DNA of 64,000 nt from Mycteria americana (GCF_035582795.1 NC_134369.1:58714001-58778000), one strand, 5' to 3'; numbered from the stretch's first letter, positions 22,801 to 34,274 are shown. Notes: a model not told the origin generated them from the sequence alone. Program-made: numbers and translations.

Positions 22801-25800
22801 TGGATATATACAGGGATAACCCCTTTCCTTTAAAAATGCCCCATTTCCCTGTGATATAATACAATATAAATTGTACGTACTTCTGTACCAGAGTGGATTC
22901 TATGAAAGAATGAATTCTCAGGATGAAACAAAGGGGACGCCTTTTTAGAAAAGACAGAATGTAATTACTTCCATTCCTGAATACATACCCATTACACAGT
23001 GAAGTGTCATGACTTTCTGATGACTGCATGTACCCTAGTCTTTTTTCAAATTTGATCTGAAAGCTGGCTTAATGGTCTTTGTGCCTCCCAATATCATGAT
23101 TTTGCAAAGAGGATACAAATTGTACTGATAACATTAGCCATCATGCTTTGTAGTACTTGGGTTTTTCTGAACTTCTCTCTTCTGATAACTGACAAGTGTC
23201 AGCCCAGCTTACTTTCTGTTAGCGCTCAATATAATATAAACATCAGTTGGTCATGGAGTGAACTATACATTGCAGTCTTCCCATTATCACTCACCTCAGG
23301 TTTTTGATGGTTTGTTGTTTTAGGTTTTGTTTGGTGTTTGTTGGTTGGGGTTTTGGGGTTGGTTGGTTTGTTTGTTTGTTTTAAAACCACTGTGTTGAGC
23401 AGAGAGAAGATTTATTTGCCTCTTTCTGCTTATTCTGACTAAAGTCCCCTCAACTGTCCTTACAGTCAATGCCATTTTTTTAAGAAATACTCCTTTGTAA
23501 AAATAGCTGGAACATTTATGAGAAATTAGCTTCTATTATGAAAAGCAAGATAGCAAGATACTAACTTTCTGACAATATCTGTAATTTGTGTTTATTTTAT
23601 TTCCTGTTGATTTATTGCCATAAGTCTCTTGGCTCTCTCCCAAACATCTCTTGGCAACAGAGTCAACCAAATTAATTTTGTACAAGAAAAGATCTACTAT
23701 AGTAACTTAAAGTCTGTCTTCATTATCTTGCTAATGATCTCGTGTGCTGCTCTATACTTGGTTTATTTTCCCTTGCTTGATAAATGTGAAAGGAAAATCT
23801 TGGGGTACATGTTATAACTATGACCTTGCTTCTCCCTTTTGAGAGCACCTTTAATCTCCTCTGATCTGTCATTTTGGAAAGGGTCCTTTCTTAAGAATTT
23901 TTATTCTTTATCCTCTATAGATTAGTTCCTCACTATTCTATTTCTGTTTCATAGCTGATCCTTGTTTAACATTTACCATTTCCTGATATACATTGCAGAA
24001 TATAGAGTAATTTGTTTCTTGTGGCTATTACTAGCTGAATTTAGAGAACTACTGTGTTCTAAAGTGTGAGTTGATCCTGCAGCTTTAACTATATTTCCTC
24101 AGTAGTTTACTTTTGACTTATTGACACTTAAAGCTTTGCCTGCTTTTTTTTTTTTTAAATTGCAAATCAGAATAAGTGGTCTCCATTCAGACATTAAAGA
24201 ATAAGTTTTAGCCGTCTGTCTAGTTCTTCTGGCCACTTCTAAAATGAAGGAAACAGTCATTATAACACAGCATACATTTCACATGTCATGCTGGAAATAT
24301 AGACAGGCTAGAGGTTATTTTGAGCTCAGGTTGGTTGCTGAATGAATAACCCTACTTCAAACCAAGTCCTTATCAGCTACTCAGTGATAATAACTATACT
24401 GTTGTAAAATCTTTGGCTGACTTCAGCAATGAGATGCCATTTTAGGCATCTCTGTGTTATTCTTTACATGGTGTACCAGGCTACCATCTCTGTATCTGTT
24501 TTTCCAGACTTAGTGAAGCACAGCTTTATCTTCATGAAACATAACTGATAATAAGTAAGTTTTTTGAAATTTTTGTTACTCCAGTAACACAGATGCTGCA
24601 TAGAGGTTGGCAAATCTACCAAGAAATTCCAAAGGCAAGAAAAATATTCTCAGTGGCTTATGACTATTTTCAAATCCTTTTATTGTCAGCATTCTGCTTT
24701 ACAACTGTTCAGTTCACAAGAGTCTATCTGTAACTAAATGAAGAAGGCACCCAAAAGGGGATGGATATTCTCAAAGAGATGACCCAAGACATGATCTGTA
24801 ACCATGATAATTAAAGCTAATCCTGAAATGTGGATCCTTGAACTCTTTGTAAAAGACATGCTCTATTGAAGGGCTTGCAGTGGTAGAAAATCAAAACCAG
24901 TGCTTAAGTAATGGACTTATTTTGAAAAAATGGTGGCTTATGGGTCGTTATAAGATATTCTCAGCCCACCCTAGTGCCTTTTGCCAGAAGCCTCACAGTG
25001 ATGCACTAAATATATTCAAATAAGATGTAAAGACTTTGTGACAGACCCTCCACATTTAGACCTCTGCATATAAATGTTCAAATGATAGCCATTACAGTCA
25101 GCAGTGACCTGACATCAGAAGGTCTGAGAAGACATTGACATCCCTTGGGACCAATAAGGCTGGCAGTCTTTTTTTTTTATTGTTGTTTTCAGTGCGTGGC
25201 TTGTGGTGGGAAGAGGACCATTATTTGACTAAAAGCTGTATCTCCTATATGAACCACTGACCTGACCTTTATCTTCTTCCTTGAAAAGAAAAGTTTTTAT
25301 CAGGTGACCTCTGCCAAGTTCTGTAACCTTCTGACCAGCCAACCCCTATTGTCCGAAAAGCCTCAAGAGAGAGGAGAAAGGCCATTCTTTGTATGCAAGA
25401 ATGTATAACTCATGTTGTATCAAATTTTTGAAAATAAAGCACAGTTGCTACACTATTGTTAGGATTGTCTCCTGGAAATACAAAACTTTTTTCCCTTTTT
25501 ACTCTCCTAACAATAGCATTACAACTTACATGATATTTTTCAGACAATCTATGTGCCCAGACATGGCAGAGTTGAATTATTGTCCTGCTCTTTAAAGAGA
25601 TAACTAACTATTTTCCTGTATGATGCAGGAGAAAAAGAATTCAGGAGGGAGAAATACATACCGCTACATTCAGGCTATTAGATAAAGTCTGAACATGATT
25701 TTGGGCCCAGGAAAAAGAAAACTAGCTTACTCCTACATATTGTAAGCTGTTAGTCAACTACCTAGAATGAAAGAGTAAAGTGTAAAATTTTATAATTAAG

Positions 25801-25840
25801 TATTTCAATTTTGTAAGTTGGGTGTGCATGAAGGAGGCCC
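22801..25840. other. long non-genic stretch
   Basis: No gene is supported. Contains a GT-rich low-complexity tract at 23300-23382, a T run near 24147-24156 and another near 25171-25180. An AATAAA near 25431 has no identifiable transcript upstream. Confidence 0.5.
23300..23382 (+). repeat. GT-rich low-complexity tract with G-quadruplex potential
   Basis: Runs of GGTTTTG, TTGGTT and TTTGTTTGTTTG surround GGGGTTTTGGGGTTGGTTGG at 23347-23366. Four G-runs separated by 2-4 T could form a two-layer G-quadruplex. Confidence 0.75.
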
Positions 25841-25849
25841 TGCAGAGTG

Positions 25850-26600
25850 TAGCTTTTAGCATGGTTGTTGATGATGTGGAAGTGAGCGAATAATTCAAAC
25901 TGGTGAAATTTGCAGAGAGTGGCAGATTACTGATGAAATGTGTTTTGGAAGGAAAAATAAACAGGTGTAAAAGTTAAATACATGTTCCATTTCAATGGCC
26001 AAAGGTAGTGTTGTGTATCTAGGAACAAAGAAGTGTAGGACAAAACTGTTGTGTGAGAAACAACTCTATTGGTGTTGGCAAAGGATCTATTGGTGAATAT
26101 TCAGATGTGCTCATGTTCTTAATGCAGTGCCATGGTCCAACAGGTTAATGGGATCTGTAGGGGCCAATATAGAAGAATTTTTTAGAAATAAGGGAATAGA
26201 TTTGTCATATAGTTGATACAGAAGGAATAGTTCCTGGAATAATGTGTCCATTCCTGATATTCATGATTACAAAGAATATTGAAATATGGAGAGCTTAAGG
26301 AAAAAAAAACACTACAGGAATGATTAACATAATGAAAGACACCTCCTACAGAAAGTGAAGTTTAACTTGTTCACACTATTTTAGATATCTATTCGGGGAA
26401 CATGACAGAATTTTTGATCTGTCAGGTAGAACTAGAACAAAAACTCTAATTGTTGACAGCTGAAGCTGGACAGAAGACAACAAGATATTGGATACTCTTC
26501 AGCAGTGAGAGTAATTAATCACAAAATAATTTTCACTATGGAAGATAATAAATCAAGAGGGAATATTTTTGTCTAAAGATGATCTGTGAATCTAGATCGG
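25850..26600 (+). mobile_element. ancient CR1-type LINE remnant (RT palm to C-terminal domain)
   Basis: The order of an old CR1 ORF2 can be followed. AAACTGGTGAAATTTGCAGA lines up with the FADD region. GTATCTAGGAACAAAGAAGTGTAGG lines up with 'HLGT.N'. ATTCAGATGTGCTCATG and AATGCAGTGCCATGG line up with 'LNMSSQCDAV'. GGAATGATTAACATAATG is the 'RRATRMIKG' stretch, and ATCTATTCGGGGAAC is 'YKYLHGEQ'. CTCTTCAGCAGTGAGAGTAATTAATCAC is the '...TVRVINHW' stretch. Frames are destroyed by indels. It predates the avian CR1 copies in the window and lies in the opposite orientation to the 5.4-kb remnant. Confidence 0.75.
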
Positions 26601-26609
26601 CAGATATGT

Positions 26610-29560
26610 AGTTAAAGTAGAATGGAATATTAAAAATGTATTACTAGAAAAAATAATTTTGGTAAATTGGGAATAATCTGAAGCAAAGGTGATAACCAGA
26701 ACCAATATCATAGCGTAGCCTTTGAAGCTGATTATTTTCTTTCCTTGAAAATATTAAACTACAGTATGCTTTTAGCCTACAATGCCAAACCAAGTCACAT
26801 ATTATTAGTGAAATATTGAAGCCTATGATAATGAATACATTGTAGTTTCTGTTTGTATAGGCCTTCCACAACACTGATTTATCAAAAGAGTAGAATACAC
26901 ATAATGCTCAACAACCTCTTGTGCGCTTAATGTCCATAGTATTGGTGTCAGAATACCTGGATAAATGGATGAGTAAAAATTTATTGTGAATAATAATTAT
27001 AATTATTTAAAAGGGCACAGACATGGTGAGCAACAAAATTGTTAGATTTCTTTTGTGACTTGGATAAGGTTCCTGGATCTTAAGTAAGAAGCACCAGATT
27101 GTTGAAATCATTTACACCTAACTTCCACAGTGAGGTGTCACAGCACCTAAACACCTTCACATTCTTTTCCTGAATCCTATTGAAGGTGATGGAATTTAAC
27201 AATTTCTTACAATTATTCATCCCACTAGTTCCTTGCTGAATTAGTGCAAGATGATTAAAAAAACCAACGGATTTTGGAGGATTTTTTTTCTGATGTGGCA
27301 TTTTAAATTAAAGATACATTTTGCCACAACAGATTCTCAGTTTTGAATCCTTTCTCAGCTTGGTTCTCTAATTTAGTCCTTCACATACATTCACTGACTG
27401 CTATACTTTTCTGCTTAACAGGGTTTGCTACAAGTTGGTTTTCTTTCGATCAAAGGCAGGTTGGACATTTTTCTGTGCTATTTTGGGGGAAGAGAGGCGT
27501 TGGGCTGCATCTCTACAAATAAGATTTCCCATGAAAAAGAATGCTGCCCATTCTTCACTAAGGCTTCCATGTTTGTATTCTTTAAAAACATAATTTAATG
27601 TTTGTGTGTTATCATACAAAATGTGTAATGTGCAGCATCTTGTTACCACAAAACCCCTGTGGAGACAATAATAAGATATAAAGTTGCAATTACATGTATT
27701 ATATAGGATCGATTAGACTAGCTAGGAACACATATCTGCATTTAAAGCAGCTCAAACCTCATTTTCAGTGCCCTTGATAATAAAATTTCTATCTATCTTT
27801 AGCATTTTTCATCAATTGATTTCAGTATACTTGATCATTTAGGGTATCATGTTCAAAAATGTACTAAGAAAATGAGTCTCAAAATAATATCCCTGTAGCA
27901 CCGGGTATGGTGAATACTTCTAAGTTCATGCCAAGGGGATCCTCAGCTGGTATCACAAGTCAGGCCCATGAACATACTGCCTCAAAGTCAACTTCTTCAC
28001 CTATGCAGGAAACAAGCTACTCTTGCATTCTGCCTTTGTAATGCTTTCTCCTCTGTTTGCTCCTTGAAATACTCTTTCCCTCTGCTCAAATTTTTGTGGG
28101 TTGGTTTGTAGTTCAATTAGATATCTTGCTTAGAGAAACTGAAAGCAGTAGGGATGGTCCTTGCAGTGTAACTGTCCAGAAAATCATGATTCAGTTTTGG
28201 TCAGAAAAAAACAGAACTCTCTGTGGAAGAGACAGAATATGTCTGTCAGGATGTATTCCCTTGGTTTTTGCTACTCTGAGTAATATGGGAGGAAATGTTC
28301 AAAGTGTTTGTAACTGGCAATAAGAACAAACAAAAACATGAAAATATTTTAAGTGCTGATTTTCTGAGACACTCAACCTGAGAAAACCAGATATAAGGCC
28401 TGATGATCTGGATCAGAGACATGAACCTTCTGTTCCCAGGTCTGTTGCTTATGCATTAACTGCAAAAGAATCAAGACTTTGGTGTAGAGAACATACATTT
28501 TTGCCTGCATGCCCTTAAAGGGCTAAGATTATTCTGTTGATATGTTTTCATATTAACTAGAGATACCCATGGAATGGATCATGAATGAATTCAAAATGTC
28601 AGTGTATCAGTAAATAATAACAACAAAATGCACACAAACAGCTTATATTGTACTCTTAATCTAGGCTTTCACAATTTTTATTTCTTATGTCTCAAGGGTT
28701 TTATTTTAATGCTAAGGCATTGGCAAACTATCAAATAAGTCTGGTGGCAAATACTTTTGCTCTGCTATTTGCACTTTTTGAACATGTGCAGCAAGTACAC
28801 TTTCTTTTTGAGAGAGAATGGGGGAAGTTTCTGAGGGAAATTTCAATCATGCTTATGAAATGAGTGTAACGTGAGTCAGTTAAAAACGTGTTGTTGCAGA
28901 CTAGTAAAAATTTCAGCCAGAACTGGCCCACATTTCAGATGAAATACTACACTAATGTCTAATTATGCCTTTTAAAGCTGAAAAGAGGTAATATGAGTTA
29001 TTTGGTACACAATGACTGCAAACAGTGAGCCTGCTCTGCATTCATATTTCACATTGAGCTTGGAATGACCACAGAACATTAAAACAAACTGTAACTTCTG
29101 TACATAACTGTGATTTTTTTGTTCAACAAGCCTGCTGCAGAGTCAATAGTCTGATTAATATCTAGCATTTATGTTGTGTGTTTTATTCTAGGCTCTAGTC
29201 TTATGGACATTCTAAGTGTTTTGGCCTTCATTGCTATGGTTTCATAAGAAATATAATGAATCTGGCAGGTTTAAAAGTAGTGTAGAGAATAGATTAAGTT
29301 CTTAGCTTGACAGACTACAATAAGAAAAGGCTATTCCTTAACTTGTTGAAATTTTGTTTTTGTTTTGTTTTTCCTTTTATTGACGACTTTGCTGTATTTT
29401 TTGAATTTTTTTCTGTTTTAGTCAAAATAAGGGTCAGTTAATATAAAAGACACATACAGGGATGATTTAGCATGGTGTATGTAGCTGTAAAATAGATCTG
29501 AAGATGTGTGGATTCTTTCCTGATCATATTGCCACCTGACAGAGTGATAACATGTCATTA
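26610..29560. other. long non-genic stretch
   Basis: No gene or repeat family is supported. Chance frames of 66-88 codons (28057-28323 on +, 27428-27649 on -) carry no recognisable motif. Confidence 0.5.
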
Positions 29561-29564
29561 AATT

Positions 29565-29680
29565 TGGGGAGCTTGGATTTTTCATCAGTAAAATATGGCC
29601 AGGTACATTTGGTTCTATAAAGTGGTTTGAGATTTTTTCAGTGTAATGTTACATAGATAGACAAGTTGTTATTACTATGA
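29565..29680 (+). mobile_element. L2-type LINE 3' tail
   Basis: TTTTTCATCAGTAAAATATGGCC, then GTTCTATAAAGTGGTTTGAGAT, then ACATAGATAGACAAGTTGTTATTACTATGA, follows in order the common L2 tail 'cctcatctgtaaaatgggg ... aaagcgctttgagat ... gctata...aagttattatta'. It is ancient and diverged. Confidence 0.6.
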
Positions 29681-29689
29681 TGTGATGCT

Positions 29690-30230
29690 TAGCATTAGAA
29701 CCCATGTGAACATCTTCTTGAAACAAGTCCTATGTTTGCCTCAGAATACCTCTCAAGTAGATATTTTGCTTTCTTTTGATTTGCTAGGTACAAGGTGTTG
29801 CTGTTTTGTTTTTAATAATTTTGAGAAATTATTAAAAATAAAGTGAGATCAAAACAGCCCTGGCAACACAAATTATCTTCACTGTGGAAATACTTTGGAA
29901 GTTGCATGTACACAAGTTTGCAACAATATTTTATTATTTGGAAAGTGATTAATGGTCAGATATTAGCAAATAAAACATTCCCCTTTATGGAAAAATAGTG
30001 GAAAATAAATATTTTATCTGAATGAAATCTTTCCTTAGCACTTACCTTTGTAACATAAATGACACATCAGTTCCAATTTCTGACAAACAGCTAAGTTAAT
30101 TTGGCACAAATATTCAAAAGGTTTTATAGAGCACACCCTAGAAAATAATAACATAATTGTCTAAAGTATCACAATTGCAAGGGTAGACTTCAGGTCAGAC
30201 CATGTGTTTTACAGAAAGTCAGTCTTTTTA
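29690..30230. other. non-genic AT-rich DNA flanking CR1 3' end
   Basis: No gene or repeat was recognised up to the CR1 terminal repeat. Confidence 0.55.
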
Positions 30231-30347
30231 ATTACAGAATCACAGAATCACGGAATTGTATAGGTTGGAAAAGACCTTTTAGATCATCAAGTCCAACCGT
30301 AAACCTAACACTACCAAGACCACCACTATACCATGTCCCTAAGCACC

Positions 30348-30767
30348 TCATCCAGGGTCCCTAAATACCTCCAGGGATGGCGACTCAACCACTACCCTGG
30401 GCAGCCTGTTCCAATGCTTGATAACCCTTTCAGTGAAGAAAAATTTCCTAATATCCAGTCTAAACCTCCCCTGGTGCAACTTGAGGCCATTTCCTCTTGT
30501 CCTATCACTTGTTACCTGGGAGAAGAGACCGACCCCCACCTCTCTACAATCTCCTTTCAGGTAGTTGTAGAGAGCAATAAGGTCTCCCCTCAGCCTCCTT
30601 TTCTCCAGGCTAAACAACCCCAGTTCCCTCAGCCGCTCCTCATCAGACTTCTGCTCCAGACCCTTCCCCAGCTTCGTTGCCCTTCTCTGGACATGCTCCA
30701 GCACCTCAATGTCTCTCTTGTAGTGAGGGGCCCAAAACTGAACACAGTATTCGAGGTGCGGCCTCAC
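30348..30767 (-). pseudogene. CR1 ORF2 C-terminal segment, frame-shifted
   Basis: The frame begins in [20 protein letters not shown] and continues through [39 protein letters not shown] and [14 protein letters not shown]. It is out of frame with the RT segment because the run GGGG on the + strand (seen as CCCC in the 4.1-kb copy, GTGCCCCTGTAC) has lost one base at 30782-30784. It ends at an early stop after LEVFRDPG, whereas the 4.1-kb copy continues to a stop nearer the 3' end. The segment is the post-palm domain of CR1 RT. Confidence 0.9.
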
Positions 30768-32215
30768 CAGTGCCGAGTACAGGGCACGATCACTTCCCTA
30801 GTCCTGCTGGCCACACTATTTTTGATACAAGCCAGGATGCCATTGGCTTTCTTGGCCACCTGGGCACACTGCTGGCTCATATTCAGGCGGCTGTCAACCA
30901 ACACTCCCAGGTCCTTTTCTGCCAGGCAGCTTTCCAGCCACTCTTCCCCAGGCCTGTAGCGTTGCATGGGGTTGCTGTGGCCCAAGTGCAGGACCTGGCA
31001 CTTGGCCTTGTTGAACCTCATACAATTGACCTCGGCCCATCGATCCAGCCTGCCCAGGTCCCTCTGTAGAGCCTTCCTACCCTCAAGCAGATCAACATTC
31101 CCACACAACTTGGTATAATCTGCAAACTGACTGAGGGTGCACTTGATCCCTTCATCCAGATCATTGATAAAGATATTAAACAGAACTGGCCCCAGCACAG
31201 AGCCCTGGGGAACACCACTTGTGACCAGCCGCCAACTGGATTTAACTCCATTCACCACCACTCTTTGGGCCCAGCCATCCAGCCAGTTCTTTACCCAGTG
31301 AAGAGTACACCCGTCCAAGCCATGAGCAGCCAGTTTCTCCAGGAGAATGCTGTGGGAAACCATGTCAAAGACTTTACTGAAGTCTGGATAGACAACATCC
31401 ACAGCCTTTCCCTCATCCACTAGGCGGGTCACCTTGTCGTAGAAGGAGGTCAGGTTGGTCAAGCAGGACCTACCTTTCCTGAACCCATGCTGGCTGGGCT
31501 TGATCCCTTGGTTATTCTCTACCTGCCGTGTGATAGCACTCAGGGTGATCTGCTCCATCAGCTTCCCTGGTACCGAGGTCAGGCTGACAGGCCTGTAGTT
31601 CCCCGGGTCCTCCTTCTGGCCCTTCTTGCAGATGGGCATCACATTTGCTAATCTCCAGTCAGCAGGGACCTCCCCAGTTAGCCAGGACTGCTGGGAAATG
31701 ATGGAAAGGGGCTTGGTGAGCACATCTGCCAGTTCCTTCAGTACTCTCGGGTGGATCTCATCAGGCCCCATAGACTTGTGAGTGTCTAAGTGGTGCAGCA
31801 GGTCACTAACCATTTCCCCCTGGATTATGGAGGCTCCATTCTGGTCCCCGTCCCTATCTTCCAACTGTGGGGGCTGGGTACCCAGAGAACAATTGGCCCT
31901 GCTATTAAAGACTGAGGCAAAGAAGGCATTAAGTACCTCAGCCCTTTCCTCATCCTTGGTCACTGTGTTCCCTCCCCCGACTACTAGGGGCTGGAGATTC
32001 TCCTTAGCTCTCCTTTTGCTGCTAATGTATTTGAAGAAGTATTTTTTGTTGTCTTTTACAGCAGCAGCCAGATTGAGCTCTAGCTCAGCTTTGGCCCTTC
32101 TAATTTTCTCCCTGCACAGCCTTGCTACACCTTTGTAGTCCTCCTGAGTTGCCTGCCCCTTCTTCCAGAGGTCATAGACTCTCCTCTTTTTCCTGAGTTC
32201 GAACCAGAGCTCTAG
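30764..32215 (-). pseudogene. CR1 reverse transcriptase segment with mutated catalytic box
   Basis: The frame is open for about 1.45 kb from a TGA at 32216-32218. The first part encodes the linker ([28 protein letters not shown]). Then come RT motifs in order: [21 protein letters not shown], motif A PDFSKVFD (family usually LDFSKAFD, catalytic Asp kept), motif [15 protein letters not shown], and motif C FADYTKL where the family has FADDTKL. The codon for the changed residue is TAT at 31115-31117, a single G to T change from GAT. Loss of one of the two paired Asp residues that hold catalytic metal abolishes polymerisation in RTs generally. The frame ends in VPCTRHW followed by a stop, after the one-base deletion at 30782-30784. 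Confidence 0.93.
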
Positions 32216-32453
32216 TCAGCCAGGCCGGTCTTCTTCCCTGCCGGCTCATCTTTCAGCACCTGGGGACAGCCCGCTCTTGTGCCTTTAGGACTTCCTCCTT
32301 AAAGAATGTCCAGCCTTCCTGGACTCCTTTGCCCATTAGGGCTGCCTCCCAGGGGACTCTCTCGACCAGTCTCCTAAACAGGCCGAAGTCTGCCCTCCGG
32401 AAGTCTAAGGTGGCAGTTTTGCTGACCCCCCTCGCCACTTCTCCACATATCAA
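32216..32453 (-). pseudogene. CR1 ORF2 linker between endonuclease and RT, frame-shifted
   Basis: This frame reads SKTATLDFRRADFGLFRRLV, VPWEAALMGKGVQEGWTFFK and KAQERAVPRC, a segment recognisable as the CR1 inter-domain linker. It is in a different frame from both neighbours. One frameshift therefore lies at about 32430-32450 (against the endonuclease) and another at about 32218-32255 (against the RT). Confidence 0.75.
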
Positions 32454-33294
32454 AAACTATCATTTTGTGATCGCTCTGCCCAAGACGGCCTCCAACCATC
32501 ACATGGCTCACAAGTCCTTCTCTGTTCGTGAACAAGAGGTCCAGCGGGGCACCTTCCCTCGTTGGCTCCCTCACCAGCTGCGTCAGGAAGTTATCTGCCA
32601 CACACTCCAGGAACCTCCTAGACTTCTTCCTCTCTGCTGTATTGTATTTCCAGCAGACATCCGGCAGGTTGAAGTCCCCCACAAGAACAAGGGCTAGCGA
32701 TCGTGAGGCTTCTCCCAGCTGCTTATAGAATAGTTCATCTGTCTCCTCATCCTGGTTGGGTGGTCTGTAACAGACTCCCACCACAATATCTGCCTTGTTG
32801 GCCTTCCCCCTGATTCTTACCCACAGACACTCCACCCTATCGTCACCATCATCGAGCTCTAAACTATCCAGACACTCCCTAACGTATAGGGCTACTCCAC
32901 CACCTCTCCTGCCTCACCTATCCCTCCTGAAGAGTTTGTAGCCATCCATCGCCGCACTGCAGTTGTGCAAGTCATCCCACCATGTTTCCGTGATGGCAAC
33001 CATATCATAGTTTTTGTGATGTACAATGGCTTCCAACTCCTCCTGCTTGTTGCCCATGCTGCGTGCATTGGAGTAGAGGCACTTCAGCTGGGCTGTTGTC
33101 CGTGTCTCCTTCATAGAAGAACACCCCTTGTGTGCTTTGAGGCGTTTCACTGGCATTTCCCTCTGGGCTCCTATTGCCTCAGTATCCCCTAGCTCAACTC
33201 TGTTCGACTTCGGTTGTGCCCCAGCGTACCCCACACATCTCAGAGACACAGGCTGAGTGCCCTCACTGGCACCCGCTCCCTCTAACCGTGGCAT
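32374..33294 (-). pseudogene. CR1 apurinic/apyrimidinic-like endonuclease domain with one in-frame stop
   Basis: Two open segments share one frame and are separated by a single TGA at 32914-32916. The upstream part (Met codon at 33294) carries LKCLYSNARSMGNKQEELE and VAITETWWDD, the motifs containing the metal-binding Asn and Glu of AP endonuclease-like domains. The downstream part carries VGVCYRPPNQ, LVGDFNLPDVCW, PLDLLFTN and LGQSDHKMIVF, which include the catalytic Asp/Asn pair and the terminal SDH. Apart from the stop every expected motif is present. This domain nicks target DNA for target-primed reverse transcription. Confidence 0.93.
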
Positions 33295-33350
33295 GTCGTC
33301 CCTCAGCTTCCCTCGGGCAAGCCTGATATTATCCCCTTCCCACTTCGAGT

Positions 33351-33473
33351 CTAGTTTAAAGCTCTGTCGATGAGCCCCGCAAGTTCCTGAGCAAAGATTC
33401 TCTTTCCCCTTTGAGAAAGATGAATCCCATCAGATTCATCATCAGATTCATCATCAGAAAGATGAATCCCATC
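33351..33473 (-). pseudogene. CR1 ORF1 C-terminal tail (SGNH/GDSL-type esterase end)
   Basis: On the minus strand DGIHLSQRGKRIFAQELAGL leads to IDRALN and a TAG at 33351-33353. DGIHLS fits the DxxH block that supplies the catalytic Asp and His of SGNH/GDSL esterases. An esterase domain in ORF1 of CR1-like LINEs is established. Everything upstream of this block is missing. The motif occurs twice in frame because of a 42-bp duplication (see the repeat entry). Confidence 0.7.
33414..33473. repeat. duplication at CR1 5' junction, period 42 bp
   Basis: AGAAAGATGAATCCCATC occurs identically at 33414-33431 and 33456-33473. Between the copies are two exact units of AGATTCATCATC (33432-33443 and 33444-33455). 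The recognisable CR1 sequence stops at or inside the outer copy. The total added length, 42 bp, keeps the minus-strand ORF1 frame. Confidence 0.9.
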
Positions 33474-34270
33474 AATTAGCTTCATAGTACACGAAATATG
33501 CCATAAAGGTATCTGATTATTTTACAAGATTGAACAGAAGCATTTTCACTGGGTAAGAGGTAAAGTGTTTGGTTTCCAAGAGTAGCATAGAATACTGTTT
33601 GAACAAGAAGTTTTACAGGCATTAGTAACTTATCTGCCACGTATAACTGAATCTAGAGATATTGGTCCAACAGACAACTACAACAATCTTCTTATTGACT
33701 TAACAAATGGAGGCATTTGAGTGGCTTGTATAAGGTTGCCCTGGAAAAGCAGAATTTTCATTGTAACATGTAGCCTGGAACTATCTGATGGAAGATGAAA
33801 AGATAACCTAACAGCCAGGTAAAAATATTTCCTAAGAAAAATTAAAAAGTAGGACTCTAAGTCACATAACAGGTAAGAAGTATACTGATGTAACAGTCAT
33901 TTACTCATTCCTATAGACAGTTTTTGCCCTCTCCTATTAAAGGATTGAGTTTAATTTATAGAAAAGTACTTATTCCCAACCTGCTCATGTAGTGATGTCA
34001 GACTGAAATCTCTTGTGCACCTTGATCTCCTATAGAGAGTATTATGATAAATGAAGCATATATTTCTAATTAGAGTCAATAAAACAAAATACTCAACCTG
34101 TCCTTCTATTATTGAACTGGATGTAATTGTTTTTAAAATACTGAGCTTAATCCAGTATTTTAACATGATCTGGGGTTTAATCAAAATCATGATTACAGCA
34201 TATTTTATGGTAATGTCTCATTTACTCCACATTTCAAAACACAGTAGGATAGTATAGGAGTAAAGGCTAC
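33474..34270. other. non-genic AT-rich DNA
   Basis: Composition falls sharply to AT-rich after the CR1 5' junction. No gene was recognised. Overlapping chance frames of 68-79 codons lie on both strands. Confidence 0.5.
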
Positions 34271-34274
34271 ATGA

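Larger units (their letters stand above)
30234..33473 (-). mobile_element. CR1 LINE, near-complete ORF2, 5'-truncated in ORF1
   Basis: The 3' end is marked on the minus strand by ATTCCGTG ATTCTGTG ATTCTGT (30234-30256), the CR1 terminal octamer tail. Reading 5' to 3' on the minus strand, the element carries the last codons of ORF1 (33351-33473), ORF2 endonuclease (33294-32374), a linker (about 32453-32216), RT (32215-30764) and C-terminal domain (30767-30348). A complete CR1 is usually about 4-5 kb, so roughly the first kilobase is missing. G+C content is well above the flanks. It is the longest element in the window and, by its similarity to the 4.1-kb copy and mostly preserved frames, one of the younger ones. 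It cannot encode working machinery. Confidence 0.97.

Noticed and set aside
25380..25440. Polyadenylation signal of a non-coding transcript (AATAAA near 25431)
   Set aside because: An isolated hexamer in AT-rich DNA with no supporting transcript structure.
30333..30959. 208-codon + strand frame
   Set aside because: It is antisense to the CR1 ORF2 C-terminal and RT segments, which have clear motifs on the minus strand.
32329..32728. + strand frames of 122 and 66 codons over the endonuclease region
   Set aside because: They are shadows of the CR1 endonuclease on the minus strand.
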